A stretch of DNA of 64,000 nucleotides from Lota lota (Eukaryota; Chordata; Actinopteri; Gadiformes; Lotidae). Position 1 is the first letter of the stretch. Each line of letters starts with the position of its first letter. The stretch lies in contig JACYXH010000833.1 in the NCBI GenBank assembly GCA_026745465.1, positions 32,460-96,459 on the forward strand, read 5' to 3'. The notes below the pieces were generated by a model. It saw only the letters and a list, made by a program, of their open reading frames with translations, had not been told where the DNA came from and made no database searches. Below, piece after piece: positions 1 to 11,589 of the stretch. The position numbers were made by a program, and so were the translations under genes.

Positions 1-440
1 TTGAAATGTATTTTAAATACCTATTGATGGTAAATCACATGTTTCTTATACTACAATATTTATATATTGTCAGTCATTAACCTTTTTCTTAAGGACTCTG
101 ATATCAGTTTGTATTGTAATAATCCTAACATGGAGACTGAATTACAGCAGATTTGATATTTTATTCACAAGACCAACTGGTCTATGAGGTAATGTTCATG
201 TTGTAAATTACTTTAAACTGAATATTGATTCCTTGTGTTCTGTTGGGAACAAAATGGCAGCAGAATATGTTCAGTTATTCAAGATATGTGCACACCTGTT
301 TATGGTTTGTAATGTCTGCTACTTATAATATTTTAGTCCTTGTCTTTATTGTGTACATGTAAGGGACAGTTTTTCTGTTGTATTTGTTAATGAAGCATCA
401 TGGTAATAAACTGTGGATTCAACTGAATGTTCTCGTGTAT
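1..440 (+). other. possible 3' UTR and polyadenylation site of an upstream gene
   Basis: AT-rich sequence with no coding potential. An AATAAA hexamer at 405-410 is followed by a GT-rich stretch (about 427-440), the usual arrangement of a vertebrate cleavage/polyadenylation site. The gene body would lie upstream of the window, so this is inference only. Confidence 0.25.
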
Positions 441-1195
441 TCAGACAATAATTATTTTAGTTTTAATACTAACTAATGCTAACACAAGGGCCTTAAGAAG
501 AATATATATCAATCAGAAATGATTTAAAATTAATATTATTTCCAACAGCATTTCCCTCTCAGCCAAAAGGGGGTGCTGCAGCACCCTCCACCATACTTCC
601 AGTGCTTATGTTTATCTGTATTCACTGTAAGTAGCTTTTGATCACTGTGTCTGATAAAAGACTAAATAGTAAGATATGAAGCTGTTTATCAAAGCCATGT
701 TTTAGTACTCTGTTATTGCATGTGGAGCCACTAGGGGGCGGTGAATCCACCTCGGTGCAGTTCACCTTCTGGCCAACATGAATAGGGTGAAGGAGACACA
801 GGTGTGTGTGTGTGTGTGTGGTGGAGGTGTTTGGGATGGTTGAAGAGCCTTTGGTGCTCAACACACACCTCAACAAGCAGGTGAACAAAAGATAAGAGAC
901 CCAACACGAACTCAACCCCACTAAATGAACACAAGACATAATAAAAGGTTCATTCAAGGTAGGTTTGTTAAACCGTATTCTTCTTTTCACCAGAGTAACT
1001 GAATGACTCAGAGAACTGGAGACACACTTGCTGTCACTACACTGCGTCTTGCATTTCAACACAGTTAAGGTGGAGTTTAGCTTTGGGTGGAGGTGTGTGA
1101 AGTGTGGAGGACAGGTGCAGAGAAAAAGCCAACATCAGTCCTAACAAACCAATCATAATCTTTAGTTAAGTATTGATTATTTTAATGACTTCAAC
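441..1195. other. non-coding stretch with a perfect 16 bp palindrome and a short (TG)n
   Basis: No credible gene. A perfect palindrome, GGGTGCTGCAGCACCC, sits at 571-586, and a short (TG)n tract at about 802-820. The open frames here are short and have no recognisable domain. Confidence 0.4.
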
Positions 1196-2277
1196 AGTCA
1201 CACATATAAGTTGAACCGGAAACTTCCAACCGTGTTGTGGTTTAATTTGTAAAACTAATTGAGGAAATGACCGTGTATTGGAGACAAAAGACGGCTACTA
1301 CCAAACTAGCTGCTTTACTGAACTGAAGTAAACAGCGCCACCTGCAATAAGCCCCGCAAACTCATTACCATGGCAACCTAATTAGTACACCTACATGCAG
1401 GTGTGCATGGAAGCAAATCATAACGTTTTGAAGTTTTAAAAGCCATTTAATTTTGTAAATGGAAATGTAAAACACCATTGAATTCATAACATTTACATAT
1501 TATACTTTGAAGCCAAAGTCATCTGAATTCATTTGTTTTGAATTCACCTCGGCAATCGAGACTGAACGTGATGGAACAGACTGCTGTCATGGTGGTTATG
1601 TTGTGTTACGAGTTTTTTTGAAGCCCTGAAACCTACTGTGCTTATTGAGGCCCGACTTTAATTATACATAACTGACATAAACCGTACAATTTACCTGAGC
1701 CCCGTCCTTCTCCCTGTTGGCCATCGTTGGCTTTAATTCTCCAGCAGTTTTCTTTGATCACATGACTGAAGGATGGCGCTCTGATAGGCCGGCAGTAGAT
1801 TCGATTGCATTCTGTCTCTATTGCTTTGGCCTTGGAAGGCCCTGCTACTGCAGTTTGAAATTTTATGGCTTTAATTTTCTGGTCCATATTTTGACCACTT
1901 GAATATGAGTAATCAATATCGTATGTATATATATAGAGATATCTCGAATATATCAATTATCTTCAACTTGAATTTTTGTATCAAAATTAGTGAACGCATA
2001 ATTATTTTATCGTGTTTTTTAAATGGTACAACTTGAAATGCCATATTTGAATTTCAAAGAGGTGATTTCAAAACGAATAAATTCAGATGACCTTGTTTTT
2101 AAAGTATAATATTTATACGTTATGAATTCAATTGTGTTTACGTCTCGATGTACAAAGTATCATGTTACTACTTAGCCTGCTGATTTTGATATGAATTATG
2201 ATGAGGAAACGGCTTAGTGATTAAGGATCTTCAAGTCCTTAACTGAGTGATTAAGTGATTAAGGAGCATGTTATGCT
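1196..2277 (+). repeat. left arm of a 1.1 kb dispersed inverted repeat (partner 31403-32481)
   Basis: This block reappears in reverse complement at 31403-32481 along its whole length. For example, the sequence around 1245-1330 matches 32335-32430, and the end AAGGAGCATGTTATGC matches 31403-31418. The copies differ by scattered substitutions and small indels. It contains an RFX X-box-like site (1364-1377). On the minus strand there is a short ATG-led segment ending in a GT donor-like site (about 1725-1696), conserved in the partner, that could be a first exon. It could be a non-autonomous mobile element or an old inverted segmental duplication; no transposase is visible. Confidence 0.8.
1364..1377 (-). 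promoter_or_regulatory. RFX X-box-like motif
   Basis: The minus strand reads GTTGCCATGGTAAT, one base from the palindromic X-box GTTGCCATGGTAAC bound by RFX factors. The same 14-mer is conserved in the inverted partner at 32298-32311. Function is inferred from the motif only. Confidence 0.3.
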
Positions 2278-2289
2278 CCTTAATCAGGG

Positions 2290-4372
2290 AAAAGGTGTCA
2301 TCAACTAACAGTGGGGGCCAGAGACAGGGCTCTGGCAGGGAGGGGGGACACAGCATGAGGCAAAACCAAATGTAACTGTTTAAAGACTAACACTTTCCTC
2401 AACAGCGTGTAAAGACAGCTGTTTTTCATATATGGGGTCGAAAGGTCAAAAGGAGCCTGCGCCACGCCCCTTATGAGATTTTAAAAAGTGAGAGGGGTGA
2501 GAGGTCACGAGATGGAGCATTATCCGAGGCTCTTTTAGTTACTTCCTGTAGGGCTAGAGGCCCTAACTGTATTATCTTACTTGTCCTTGAGGCCCTCTTT
2601 CATATGAAAGAAACCCCAGGTCTCTTGCTCACTCCCAAGTGTCCTTGACCCCTAGGTCACCTACTAATTACATAACTTCCTATAGGGCTGGATGTACAAT
2701 ATATTAGGTACTGTTTTAGTCAATCTTGATGCCCTGATTCATATAAAAGAGACCAGATGTCGCTATCTTACTCCCAAGTCATTCTGTGCACACACCATTA
2801 ATGGTGTGTTTGCATCACTTCCTGTAGGTCTAGGACCCTCATGTTGATAATTGTAGTAATCTTTTGAAAGTCTTTTTAGTCTTCCTTTTACTTTATTGAC
2901 GCATTAACAATTTAAAGCGGGATTAATTGGTCATGATTATCTTATATTATTATAAGATAATAATAATAATAATAATAATATAATTATAATTATTATTATT
3001 ATATCTTATTAGCTTATTATCCATGTTTTTATAAAATTAACCTTTGGAATATATTTTTTGGCGGAAGCAAAGCAGACATAAACTCCCTGTTTTCCCACAA
3101 AAACATGTCGGCCTGGTCCGTCCCAAAGAAGAAATATGTCATCCGTGGGTCACTCTAAAATCTGTGTTTTTATTGAAAGAACATCATCAGTTACATAAAA
3201 TAACATATCATGACTTTCATTTAACACACATAACACAGCAGCCTAGATGACTAATGTTACACAACGCAAAACAACAATTCAAACAACATGCAAGCTGCGT
3301 GGTTTCAGGGTTAGCAGCATCTATATGAATCACCATGGCAACGATAGAAAAAGTTGCATTAACTAACAAACTAAACATACTCTACGTTCACTGACTGAAG
3401 ATTACAACATTAAAATGAATATTCATCACTAGAAATTTTATCAAAGCACATTTTAATGCCGTAGTTATCTTAAAATGTTGCTTTTTCCACTGAGAATATA
3501 ATGATTGTCATCCATTTTGTTTTGGCAGAACCTTGACATACTTGACGTATTGCTGTTTCTTCAAACAGTCGATAGGGGGCTAAAACTGTCATATGGGTCG
3601 TTTTCAAAGACCTCTACAAACAACCTATTCTGACGTTTAGGTTGGAGATCACGTTTCATCGTTGATATTGTCAAAAAGTTACGTGGATAGGTTGATGGTC
3701 ATTGAACAGCTTATCCAAGAGAGCCATGAATCAGAGCTTTTTGTTACTCTGTTAACTAAAGCTAGCCTGCTAACATTTCTGATAACTACAGCGGGGCAAA
3801 CTATGGCATCTATTTATACATTCAGATTATTGGTCTTCTGGTCAGTGATATTAGGATGACACTATCAAACAAACATTAAATATGTTACATTTATATGCAA
3901 AATAAAGACAAACCAGCACATTCACATCAGGAAAAAGTGAATCGTCAATATCAATACATAAATATAACCCCCACTTCAATTCCATTAAAACAACCTACTC
4001 AATCAGAGTTTAAGATAAAACCTTACTGTGTGGATATAATTTGTAAATCAGCTAAGCCAGACAGAGATATAAAAGCCAACAGATACTTGATTTAGTGTTT
4101 TGAAACCATCTTGAACTCACAATCTCCTCATTTCAGATCAAAGGATTGATGCATGCACAACTATATCTGCTCAAGAAGAAATTCACTGATTATAAACTAA
4201 AGTAAATGTATTCTATATGCTATTCTAGCACAAAATGTGGCCTGTCACAACGCCCATAATGAAGGAATGCAGAACTAGCTAGCTACCTCAGACACACTGA
4301 GCTACAGCATTCAGAAACTTCACTACCCAGGTCTTCTTCAGAATCAGCAGCTATGTTCCCCAGTGAGGCCAA
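2290..4372. other. intergenic, diverged internal repeats, no gene seen
   Basis: A loosely repeated unit beginning near 'acttcctgtagggctag' occurs at about 2540, 2690 and 2820, with intervening 'actcccaagt' segments, suggesting an old diverged tandem repeat. An AT hairpin occupies 2940-3010. The short open frames up to 3.9 kb show no domain. Part of 4.0-4.37 kb may be 3' UTR of the minus-strand lectin gene. Confidence 0.5.
2940..3010. repeat. AT-rich hairpin, (TAA)n/(TTA)n inverted repeat
   Basis: A run reading 'cttatattattataagataataat...' is followed by its approximate reverse complement '...attattattatatcttatt', forming a near-perfect foldback built from TAA triplets. Confidence 0.6.
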
Positions 4373-7300
4373 TTAGGTGCAGCGAATTTGATTCTCTCTT
4401 GTGGAAGTATAGAAGCGCAGCTTGTTCACTCCTTCTGTCTGACCTGTGGAAATAGAAATATAAGAAATGTAATGAAAGTGGCTGAAAAGACCTACAGCTC
4501 ATTTAATTTATTCAGACTCCTAGGTTGAGCGTAGTACATATGAGGACTTTTATTTTCCCTAACAGGAAGTTCAAACCTCTAACTGTTTCAAGCTAGTGCA
4601 TGCATTTACAGAAGGTTAAGCATATTTGGATTTATAAGGACCTGGTAATGGCTCTATAGGCTGGACACCAACCTGTAAAACAGATGAAGTTAAGATGTTC
4701 TTCACAAGAGCGTGGCCTCCATGTGGAAGGTTCCATGCTGGACACGCCCCCACAGGGGCTGGAATGTTGTGACCCTTCGTCCCATTGGCTGAAGTCCATC
4801 GGGTCACCTGACATCCAAAACCAGGAGTTTCCTGAAAGAGACCTACCAACATTGAAAGAGAATAAAGAGTTACCTGGGTGGAAGGAAGAATAATGTGGCC
4901 AAATATTTAGCTTTTGTTATTTTCATGGTATTTCTGATAAGACAAAGTGATGGACGGACAGATGATCGTAAGGACAGACTTGACTGCCTGATAGACACCA
5001 AGGTCTGGCCAGTACCTGCGCAGGCCCACCCAGAGGTGGCTGGTTAGTGGGAAGGGGGTGCGAGCCACCAGCTCATCAATCATCTCATGCTCTTCTGGGT
5101 CCCTGAGGCTCAGCAGGTCCCAGTGAAAGTCTCTGCAGTAGAGCAGGGCGTCTGACCAGCACAGCCGTGTCCCCACCAGAGTGATGTTCCTCCCCATCTC
5201 CTGAATGCTGACGGAGGGTGGAGGAGGCCCTAACTCTGGGGAACCAAAAGACAGTGTGGGGGTGAGGGATTTCTACTCTCAGCACTGGAAGTATCCCTTA
5301 ATGTATCATTGAGCAGAGACCCAATCCCTACCCACTATTAAGACATTTAGCAGACGCTTTTAAATTTACAAAAGCTTCATTAGCGACACTAAATTTCCAA
5401 TCAGTGTGGGATGTTTTTAAACACATCCATTTTAAGGGCAAAACAACACCTTCAGACACTTGGCAGTTCTTTCTCTCAAATAAGTCTACAGTCTAATCTC
5501 AGCACACTTAAACTCAACTGATGTGAAGGGCTATGAGGTGTCTTGCACCATACAGAAAACTTTGATACTTCACTCTGAAATATCATGATACATAACAGTC
5601 ATGTAGATCAGTGGTGCCAACCTTTGACTTTAGGTGGACCACTAAATTGTCATCAAGACCTTTCTTGGACCACCTCAGATGCAAACGGTAGAAAATAGAT
5701 AAATACAAATGCAGTGGCTGAGCAAAGAGTGCCAGCAAACCCTTTATACACAAGTATTACTGCAAGAAGGCCATGGCCAGTGGGAGACAGTGGAAATAAG
5801 AAGTCAGCAACACTGCTTATGCTCCCTTTGTGTTTATTTAGCAAACACAAAGCAACACAAAACTAAATGACTGCACAAAGCAAATCTTTTTTTAATAATA
5901 GCAAACCATAATACTTTATTTACTGATTAGTTATAATTATTTAAAATGATCAATGTTGTTTTTTCTATTATTGTAAATTTGTCTATTTCAAGACTAAGTT
6001 CCCGCAGTACCCTCATGTACCACCTGCAGTACCCTCATGTACCACCTGCAGTACCCTCATGTACCACCTGCAGTACCCTCATGTACCACCAGTGGTACGT
6101 GTACCACCTGCAGTACCCTCATGTACCACCAGTGGTACGCAGACCACCTGCAGTACCCTCATGTACCAGTAGTGGTAAGTGTACCACCTGCAGTACCCTC
6201 GGGTACCAGTAGTGGTACGTGTGCCACCTGCAGTACCCTCGTGAACCAGTAGTGGTACGCAGACCACAGGTTGAAAACACTGTATGCAGATTGTGCTTTG
6301 GTGGATGCTTTTACCCAAAGTGTCTTACAATATCATCGTGTATACATTGTTTTAATAGGTAGCCCAGAGTGGGAAACAAACCCCTAACCCGGACAGTGTT
6401 TGACGATCATGAAATGATGGACTGCGTTCTTACCTCCGTACACTTTGACCTCACAAAGCTCCAGCTTGACTAATTGAACAGAGGAATTGTAGAAGTTGAT
6501 GAACCTTCCTTCCATTCCCCAACACTTGACAGTCTGAGTCAAGCAGCTTGGGTCATCGTTGATGATGGCACACCTGAGGAAAAGAGACAGAGAGAGAAGA
6601 TACAGTAGTCTGGTGAAGGTATCAGAGACCAGATTCCAGTAGCTGGTGTGTGTCCAGGTGTACTTGAGCAGAGCACTGGTTGTGTTCCCTTATTTTCTGG
6701 GAATATAATATTATATGCTATTTAGTCATTTACACTTTTATCCAAAGACACTTAAAAGCAGGTCGAGGTCATTAGGGATCAAACCCAGAACGTTTTGGCT
6801 GGGAGTCTAACAGTATTGAGTGGAAGTAGGGTAGGTGACACCAGTGATTCACCTCGGATTGTCGTTGCCGTTGTTCACCAGTGAATTCCCGATGAGTATT
6901 TCCACACCGTTGAGCCTCTCCCTAACGGCATTCATATTAGTGACCTGGATCTCTGACACCCTGTACACACCAGGCAGCTCCACCCTCCACCATGGTTTGG
7001 CCTGGAACTGGGTAGCGCTGCAGCTGTTGTGATTGAAATAAGGGTCGGTGTTCCCATCGATGGCGCGTTCAGCCTCTGCGCCATAGGCAGTTGTAGACTG
7101 AACAGCCGTGCCGCTCAACGCCAGGTTAATGCGGGATACAGCTTAATGGAGAAAGAAACCACAGAATAGTTTGTCAAGTTGCATTCCAGTGTTCAAAACA
7201 CATTGAAATACTTATAATAATAATTATAACTAGTCATCGGCCTCTAAATGGGGCACACATAAATACCTGAAAATCCAGGTGACTTCCACAGGAGGATGAC

Positions 7301-7600
7301 AACACCTGGTGATGAGAAAATACTATTTACTTGATAAAATAACATCTCTGCTATTATAAGCGAATATTTACAAGCATACTGTATATCCTGCAACTGTTAT
7401 ACCTATGAAATAGGTAAAACTATTTGTAGTAGGAATCTAACACACTCACAATCACAAAAATATAGGAGGAGGTCAACTGTTAAAAGTTATGACAGGTATA
7501 TTTTTATTAATTTAACATAATGAACTGGACAATGATAAATACTGTAGTGCTGTGTGGAATGCCTACCAATGAAACTGAAGATGAGACGACTGGACCCCAT
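4373..7600 (-). CDS. secreted F-type lectin / C-type lectin domain protein (multi-exon, predicted)
   Basis: Seven GT-AG exons read in one frame: 7600-7567, 7305-7267, 7141-6853, 6573-6434, 5235-4999, 4831-4673 and 4443-4373 (969 nt, 322 aa). If exon 6 instead reads through to the stop at 4632 the product is 312 aa; the exon 6 donor (GTTGGT) is weak, so this end is uncertain. Exons 1-2 encode a signal peptide beginning MGSSRLIFSFIG. Residues about 25-167 are a fucolectin-type F5/8-like domain, recognised by AIDGNTDP, KPWWRVEL, NGVEILIGNSLVNNGNDNPR and LCEVKVYG. A PPPP linker follows. Residues about 175-300 are a C-type lectin-like domain (LCWSDALLYC, HLWVGLRR, SWFWMSGDP, CEEHLNFIC). The F-type fucose motif is degenerate (NMNAVRER where family members have an RGD-type loop), and no EPN, QPD or WND calcium motif is visible in the C-type domain. 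A role in fish innate recognition is inferred from the family; ligand binding is doubtful. A possible non-coding 5' exon lies near 8003-7856. Confidence 0.75.
5329..5400. repeat. fragment of a fish SINE/LINE-tail-like repeat (intronic)
   Basis: Contains 'catttagcagacgctttta', the hallmark core of a very widespread fish interspersed repeat. Only the core is preserved here, inside the lectin gene. Confidence 0.4.
6005..6262. repeat. minisatellite, ~22/44 bp unit (intronic)
   Basis: Roughly eleven copies of a unit built on 'gtaccacctgcagtaccctcat', the later copies alternating with a variant containing 'agtagtggtac'. It lies in the intron between the F-type and C-type lectin exons. Confidence 0.85.
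6285..6405. repeat. fish SINE/LINE-tail-like repeat (intronic)
   Basis: Carries the 'ggatgcttttacccaaagtgtcttacaa' core and, about 60 bp later, 'gggaaacaaacccctaaccc', the two conserved blocks of the common fish 'cagacgcttttatccaaagcgacttaca' repeat family, here diverged. Confidence 0.5.
6715..6815. repeat. second fish SINE/LINE-tail-like repeat (intronic)
   Basis: Again shows the 'cttttatccaaagacactta' core followed by 'gggatcaaacccagaac', a diverged copy in the same orientation as the one at about 6.3 kb. Confidence 0.5.
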
Positions 7601-9828
7601 GGTTCTGGAGAAAAAACATGCCCAGACAATAGATAATACTAGCTACTAGGTATACAGTCATACATACATATGAAATTATACATACAACATTCTATTGAAA
7701 GTGGAAACAAATAGATCCTTTGAGATGGAGCCATAAGTAATTGACATATTAGATTAATCTCAGGAGTCCAAAAATGAGGAGTCTGCCATTACAGAGCAAT
7801 ACAATTAAATCCTAAAATAGTTAGTCTCTCTGACTTGAAGATGGTACTCACCGGCAGAGTCTGTAGGTCCGTCTGCTACGAATGAGGCGTCTGAATCTAG
7901 CATCAGCACTAGATAAACTTGGATTTGCATTAAGTAATCCAAAGGCTCTTGTACGCAAATGCTACTGCTCAAGCCCTCACTGTGAGAGTGACTATGGGGT
8001 TTTCTGCAGGAAAGGAAAGGTGAGAGATATGAGGTGAATTTAACAAAAACATGGCTCTCTTTATTACAACAAACTCCTTTAAGTTTGAGATACAGGGGAA
8101 AACGGGTAAGCAAGGCTAGATGAGTGTTTAGATAATTTAATATAGAAATGGTACATATTTGACCTTTAACCATGTCTAACATAATACCTACACTTAACCA
8201 TCTAACCAGCTAAAATAAGCAATTTATAATAATGTAAGTTAGAAAGCAGACGTGTGAGTAGCTCACTTTGATAGTCTTAAAGGCAAAAACAGAAAAAAAC
8301 CTAGGGATCTAGAAATGCGTGTATTTATACACATGGTATCGTCAGGGTGTATCCCTTTAATGGTACCACTAAAACACTTTGTCCAGGGTCGTAGTCTTCC
8401 CTTTGATTGGTTGAGATGTCATTGAGTTTATTTAATTACTAGCAATGGGTATGTTTTCATCTGTCTGCCTCTGTACTTTCCTCTCCAATTTGATTTGCAA
8501 AGATATTCAATGGAAAATAAATGCATGGTTTTATTTCCTTCTCCATGTATTCATTATGAATTGGTAATATGTATAATTTTAGAATTTAGAATTAGAATTG
8601 TCCAATTATATGTAGTTCTAAGTAAAACATTTATTTTTCAAACTTTAGTTATGGTTAACATGTTCAGGCTGATTACACTTGTCCTGATGAGTAACAGAGA
8701 TATCAGATGTGTATCTTACTTAAAAATGATTATGGCCCCACTGCTACGTACCTTGCCCTGACGTCAGTCTCTACAGATCACTTTGCATCGGCTCACACTG
8801 GCTCTAGGTAGGAAGAACAACCATTGATAAAATGGAAAACATTTCTAGCTACTGCACCCATTTATAGGCACTTTATGGGGAAATTGGAAGGGCGTTGAAT
8901 ATTTGCAAGCATTATTTGTATAGGCCTCGTGAGGCACGTCAACGCGCTGCACGAAGAATCTTGGGAAATCTCTCTGTGTTATATTGTTGTGTGATGAAGG
9001 GAAATATATGTGCTATATTGTTGTGTGATGAAGGACAAACGGACACGCAAGTATGTATACTTGCATATACTTGTATACGTATACTTGTATGTAAACTATG
9101 TATATGTTGCAAACTTGGACACAAAGAGACTTCCAAGCGCACATATGTGTAAAATGGTTATTTTAATTATTTTCTGGAAATACAGAAACACAAGCACGTC
9201 AGTGTAGTGGTGCTACATGCAGGCTATCTGGCGCTCTCCTGCGTCCTACCCAAAGGACCCCTAAGCTGCCCCGAAGTGCCTGTGGGAGCTTTACTGACTG
9301 TAAACCATAAATTACCCTACTAAAATAGATCAGTCTTTCTTGCAAATGCATATATATCAGATTAAAAATGTACAAAATAATAAACCAAACAATAAAAGAC
9401 GACATGACAATATAGTACGAGAATGGGGGGTGTCGAGTGTCCATTAATATACCCAACATTACTGTGGGCCCCACATATATGTGTATCTTGTATTTCCTTT
9501 AATGGTTCTATGTACCTTTGGGAGTTGTGCTTAATCTTAAATTTAATTAATTCATATAATGATTATCATGAGGCTGTTTTGGTGCCCCTCCTGCACTTCA
9601 TTCCCTACACAATGACTTAATATAGACGGTGCAGGAACTGGGGTTGCACTGGGGCCCGTGGGATGGGGGGCCCGTAGAGAGATCGGGCCCTCCGACAGTG
9701 TGTTGGAAGGGCAAAATAATGGCCTCGCAAGGGCCAAAGAATGGGCCCTCGCAAGCGATTCAGATTGCCAGCTCGGAAATACGCCTGTGTTCAAATATTT
9801 TATTTATTTATTCAAGGCATTAATTAAT
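7601..9828. other. intergenic, no gene recognised
   Basis: Contains a possible non-coding upstream exon of the lectin gene (acceptor-like 'ccttt...cag' near 8004 and donor GTGAGT near 7850, minus strand). A short direct duplication of 'gctatattgttgtgtgatgaagg' lies near 8980-9035. The rest is AT-rich sequence without a recognisable domain on either strand. Confidence 0.4.
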
Positions 9829-9906
9829 TATTATTAATACCCCTTCCTGTGGTCTTGTTGATAAACACACAGACACAGCGTCTCTAGGAGACAGCCGAGT
9901 GGAGGC

Positions 9907-9920
9907 GTTGCTATGACAAC
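9907..9920. promoter_or_regulatory. X-box-like motif, copy 1
   Basis: GTTGCTATGACAAC approximates the palindromic RFX X-box (GTTGCCATGGCAAC) and is preserved in all three related blocks (also 11626-11639 and 12487-12500). Function is inferred. Confidence 0.25.
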
Positions 9921-10376
9921 TCAGACCTCTGACGGCTCGACCTGCACACACACAGGGCGTGGCAGGTAGAAGCACACACACGCTTCCCACTTCATTTGGT
10001 CAGGGATCAGGTATTCAAACAGTGTTCTCAGAGAGAGGAGAGGCTTTGAACCTGATTTGGCTGCTAGTGAATTTCCATCAGCAGTCCGTGTGCATCAATT
10101 CAAATGTGTTGGATGAAGGGAGAAGGACAGACAGCAGAGTGATGTGTGTCTGCCTGACCCTGTACTGTATAAAGTTACATTGAGGGTTGAGTATAGGCTT
10201 GAGTAGTTGATTGAGTTGTTTTCTTTGTCAACTGAGTTTGGATAAGACTGTGTGTGGTTGATGGGTGAAGCAGCCTCACCTGGCCCGAGTCACACTGATT
10301 AGACTCTGGGGCGGGGTGAGGCTGCACACCTGTGGTGCATTGACCAATCAAGGCTCACAGGTTAAACCAGCCGTCA

Positions 10377-10378
<2 letters not shown>

Positions 10379-10430
<52 letters not shown>

Positions 10431-10486
10431 ACACCCACACCCACACCCACACCCACACCTACACCTACACACACACACACACACTC
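10379..10486. repeat. (CA)n microsatellite with CACACC interruptions
   Basis: About 100 bp of CA dinucleotides with a run of CACACC and CACACCTA variants in the middle. The orthologous position in block A3 is a longer, pure CA run. Confidence 0.95.
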
Positions 10487-11234
10487 AGGCAGAGAGAGAG
10501 AGCTGACATGTCAGTATTCACCTCCTGCTCTGCATGCAACATACTTTCAAACTCTGCAATAAACTGGTTTTCATCAACTACCAGTGTCCTGGTGTGGGAG
10601 GAGCCCAGTAAAGCCACCTGGGTGGCTTATGACAGGGTCACATGCTACTGTCGGACTTTGTGCAGAAGGTTTTTTTTAAATTAAAGACTTGTATATTGTT
10701 ATGTTCCCATGAATCTGATGTCAATATTGACTGATGATTATTGATCAGCCGTTGTTTCATAAGCTACTCCTTGACTCCTATTCATGTAGACATTAGTCTT
10801 CATGTGGGACTTTTTTGACCTCCTTGTCATGTCTCCTTTGTCAAGACAAAATGTGAATAACCTGGTCTGTAAAGTAAACGGGGAGCTGCGGTTTTAATTA
10901 ATAAAGAAATAAAAATATATTATATATAAAACATATATAACATGATTTAGTATGAATATAATAACGACTCATTTAAATCAGTTGAGAAATATAAACCTCA
11001 TAGTGCTGTTTACCTCCTGTTCTCTTGTATTTGCTTACAGGCCAGTCTTGACCTCTCCAACATGGCGGCGACGTTGACACAGCACAGCAACAGGTCAAAA
11101 CAGCCAAGTGTCTTAGTAAATATGTCTCTGCTCTCCTCTCTCTCTACGTGGCCCCGACCCACACTCTGTGGGGAAAACATTTCACTCACCAACTTTTAAC
11201 ACGGATTAGTGTCTCGTTTGTAGCAACACTCTGG

Positions 11235-11345
11235 ATGTGTACTGCACGTTCACATGTGTGCACGTTGTGTGCACGTTCATATGTGTGCACGTTAATATGT
11301 GTGCATGTTCATATGTGTGCACGTTGTGTGCGTGCACGTGTCCAC
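11235..11345. repeat. short repeats of 'catatgtgtgcacgtt'
   Basis: Six to seven imperfect copies of a ~16 bp unit rich in TGTGCACGTT, forming a small cryptic satellite. No gene is seen from 10.9 to 11.6 kb. Confidence 0.6.
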
Positions 11346-11589
11346 AGAAACCAATGTAATCGATACGATGGATTGATAGTAAGTGTGCTTTTTAAGTCCA
11401 ACCGGTGTTTTATAGACATTATATTTGTCTTGAAACTACAAATGGTTTAACAAGCACTACACAAAATGTGTTAAAAGAGGTTTCCAGATCTATCTATTTA
11501 TTAAGAGATATAGGCCTACATAAGCCCACTTTAAATAAATACATTCGTAGTGTTTTCTATCACAAACCGACACAATGTGCTCTGTATTG

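Larger units (their letters stand above)
9829..10900 (+). repeat. direct-repeat block A1 (copies at ~11590 and 12384)
   Basis: Nearly identical to 12384-13440 at an offset of about 2580 bp. It includes a conserved GTTGCTATGACAAC site, a 'gggcgtggcaggtagaagc' segment, a (CA)n tract (about 10379-10485) and a tail 'gtaaagtaaacggggagctg' at about 10870. The open frame inside it is not a convincing gene. The triplicate layout suggests local tandem duplication. Confidence 0.8.

Noticed and set aside
9959-10183. Conserved small ORF repeated at 12539-12790
   Set aside because: Conservation reflects the direct duplication of the whole block; no start context, domain or codon signature.
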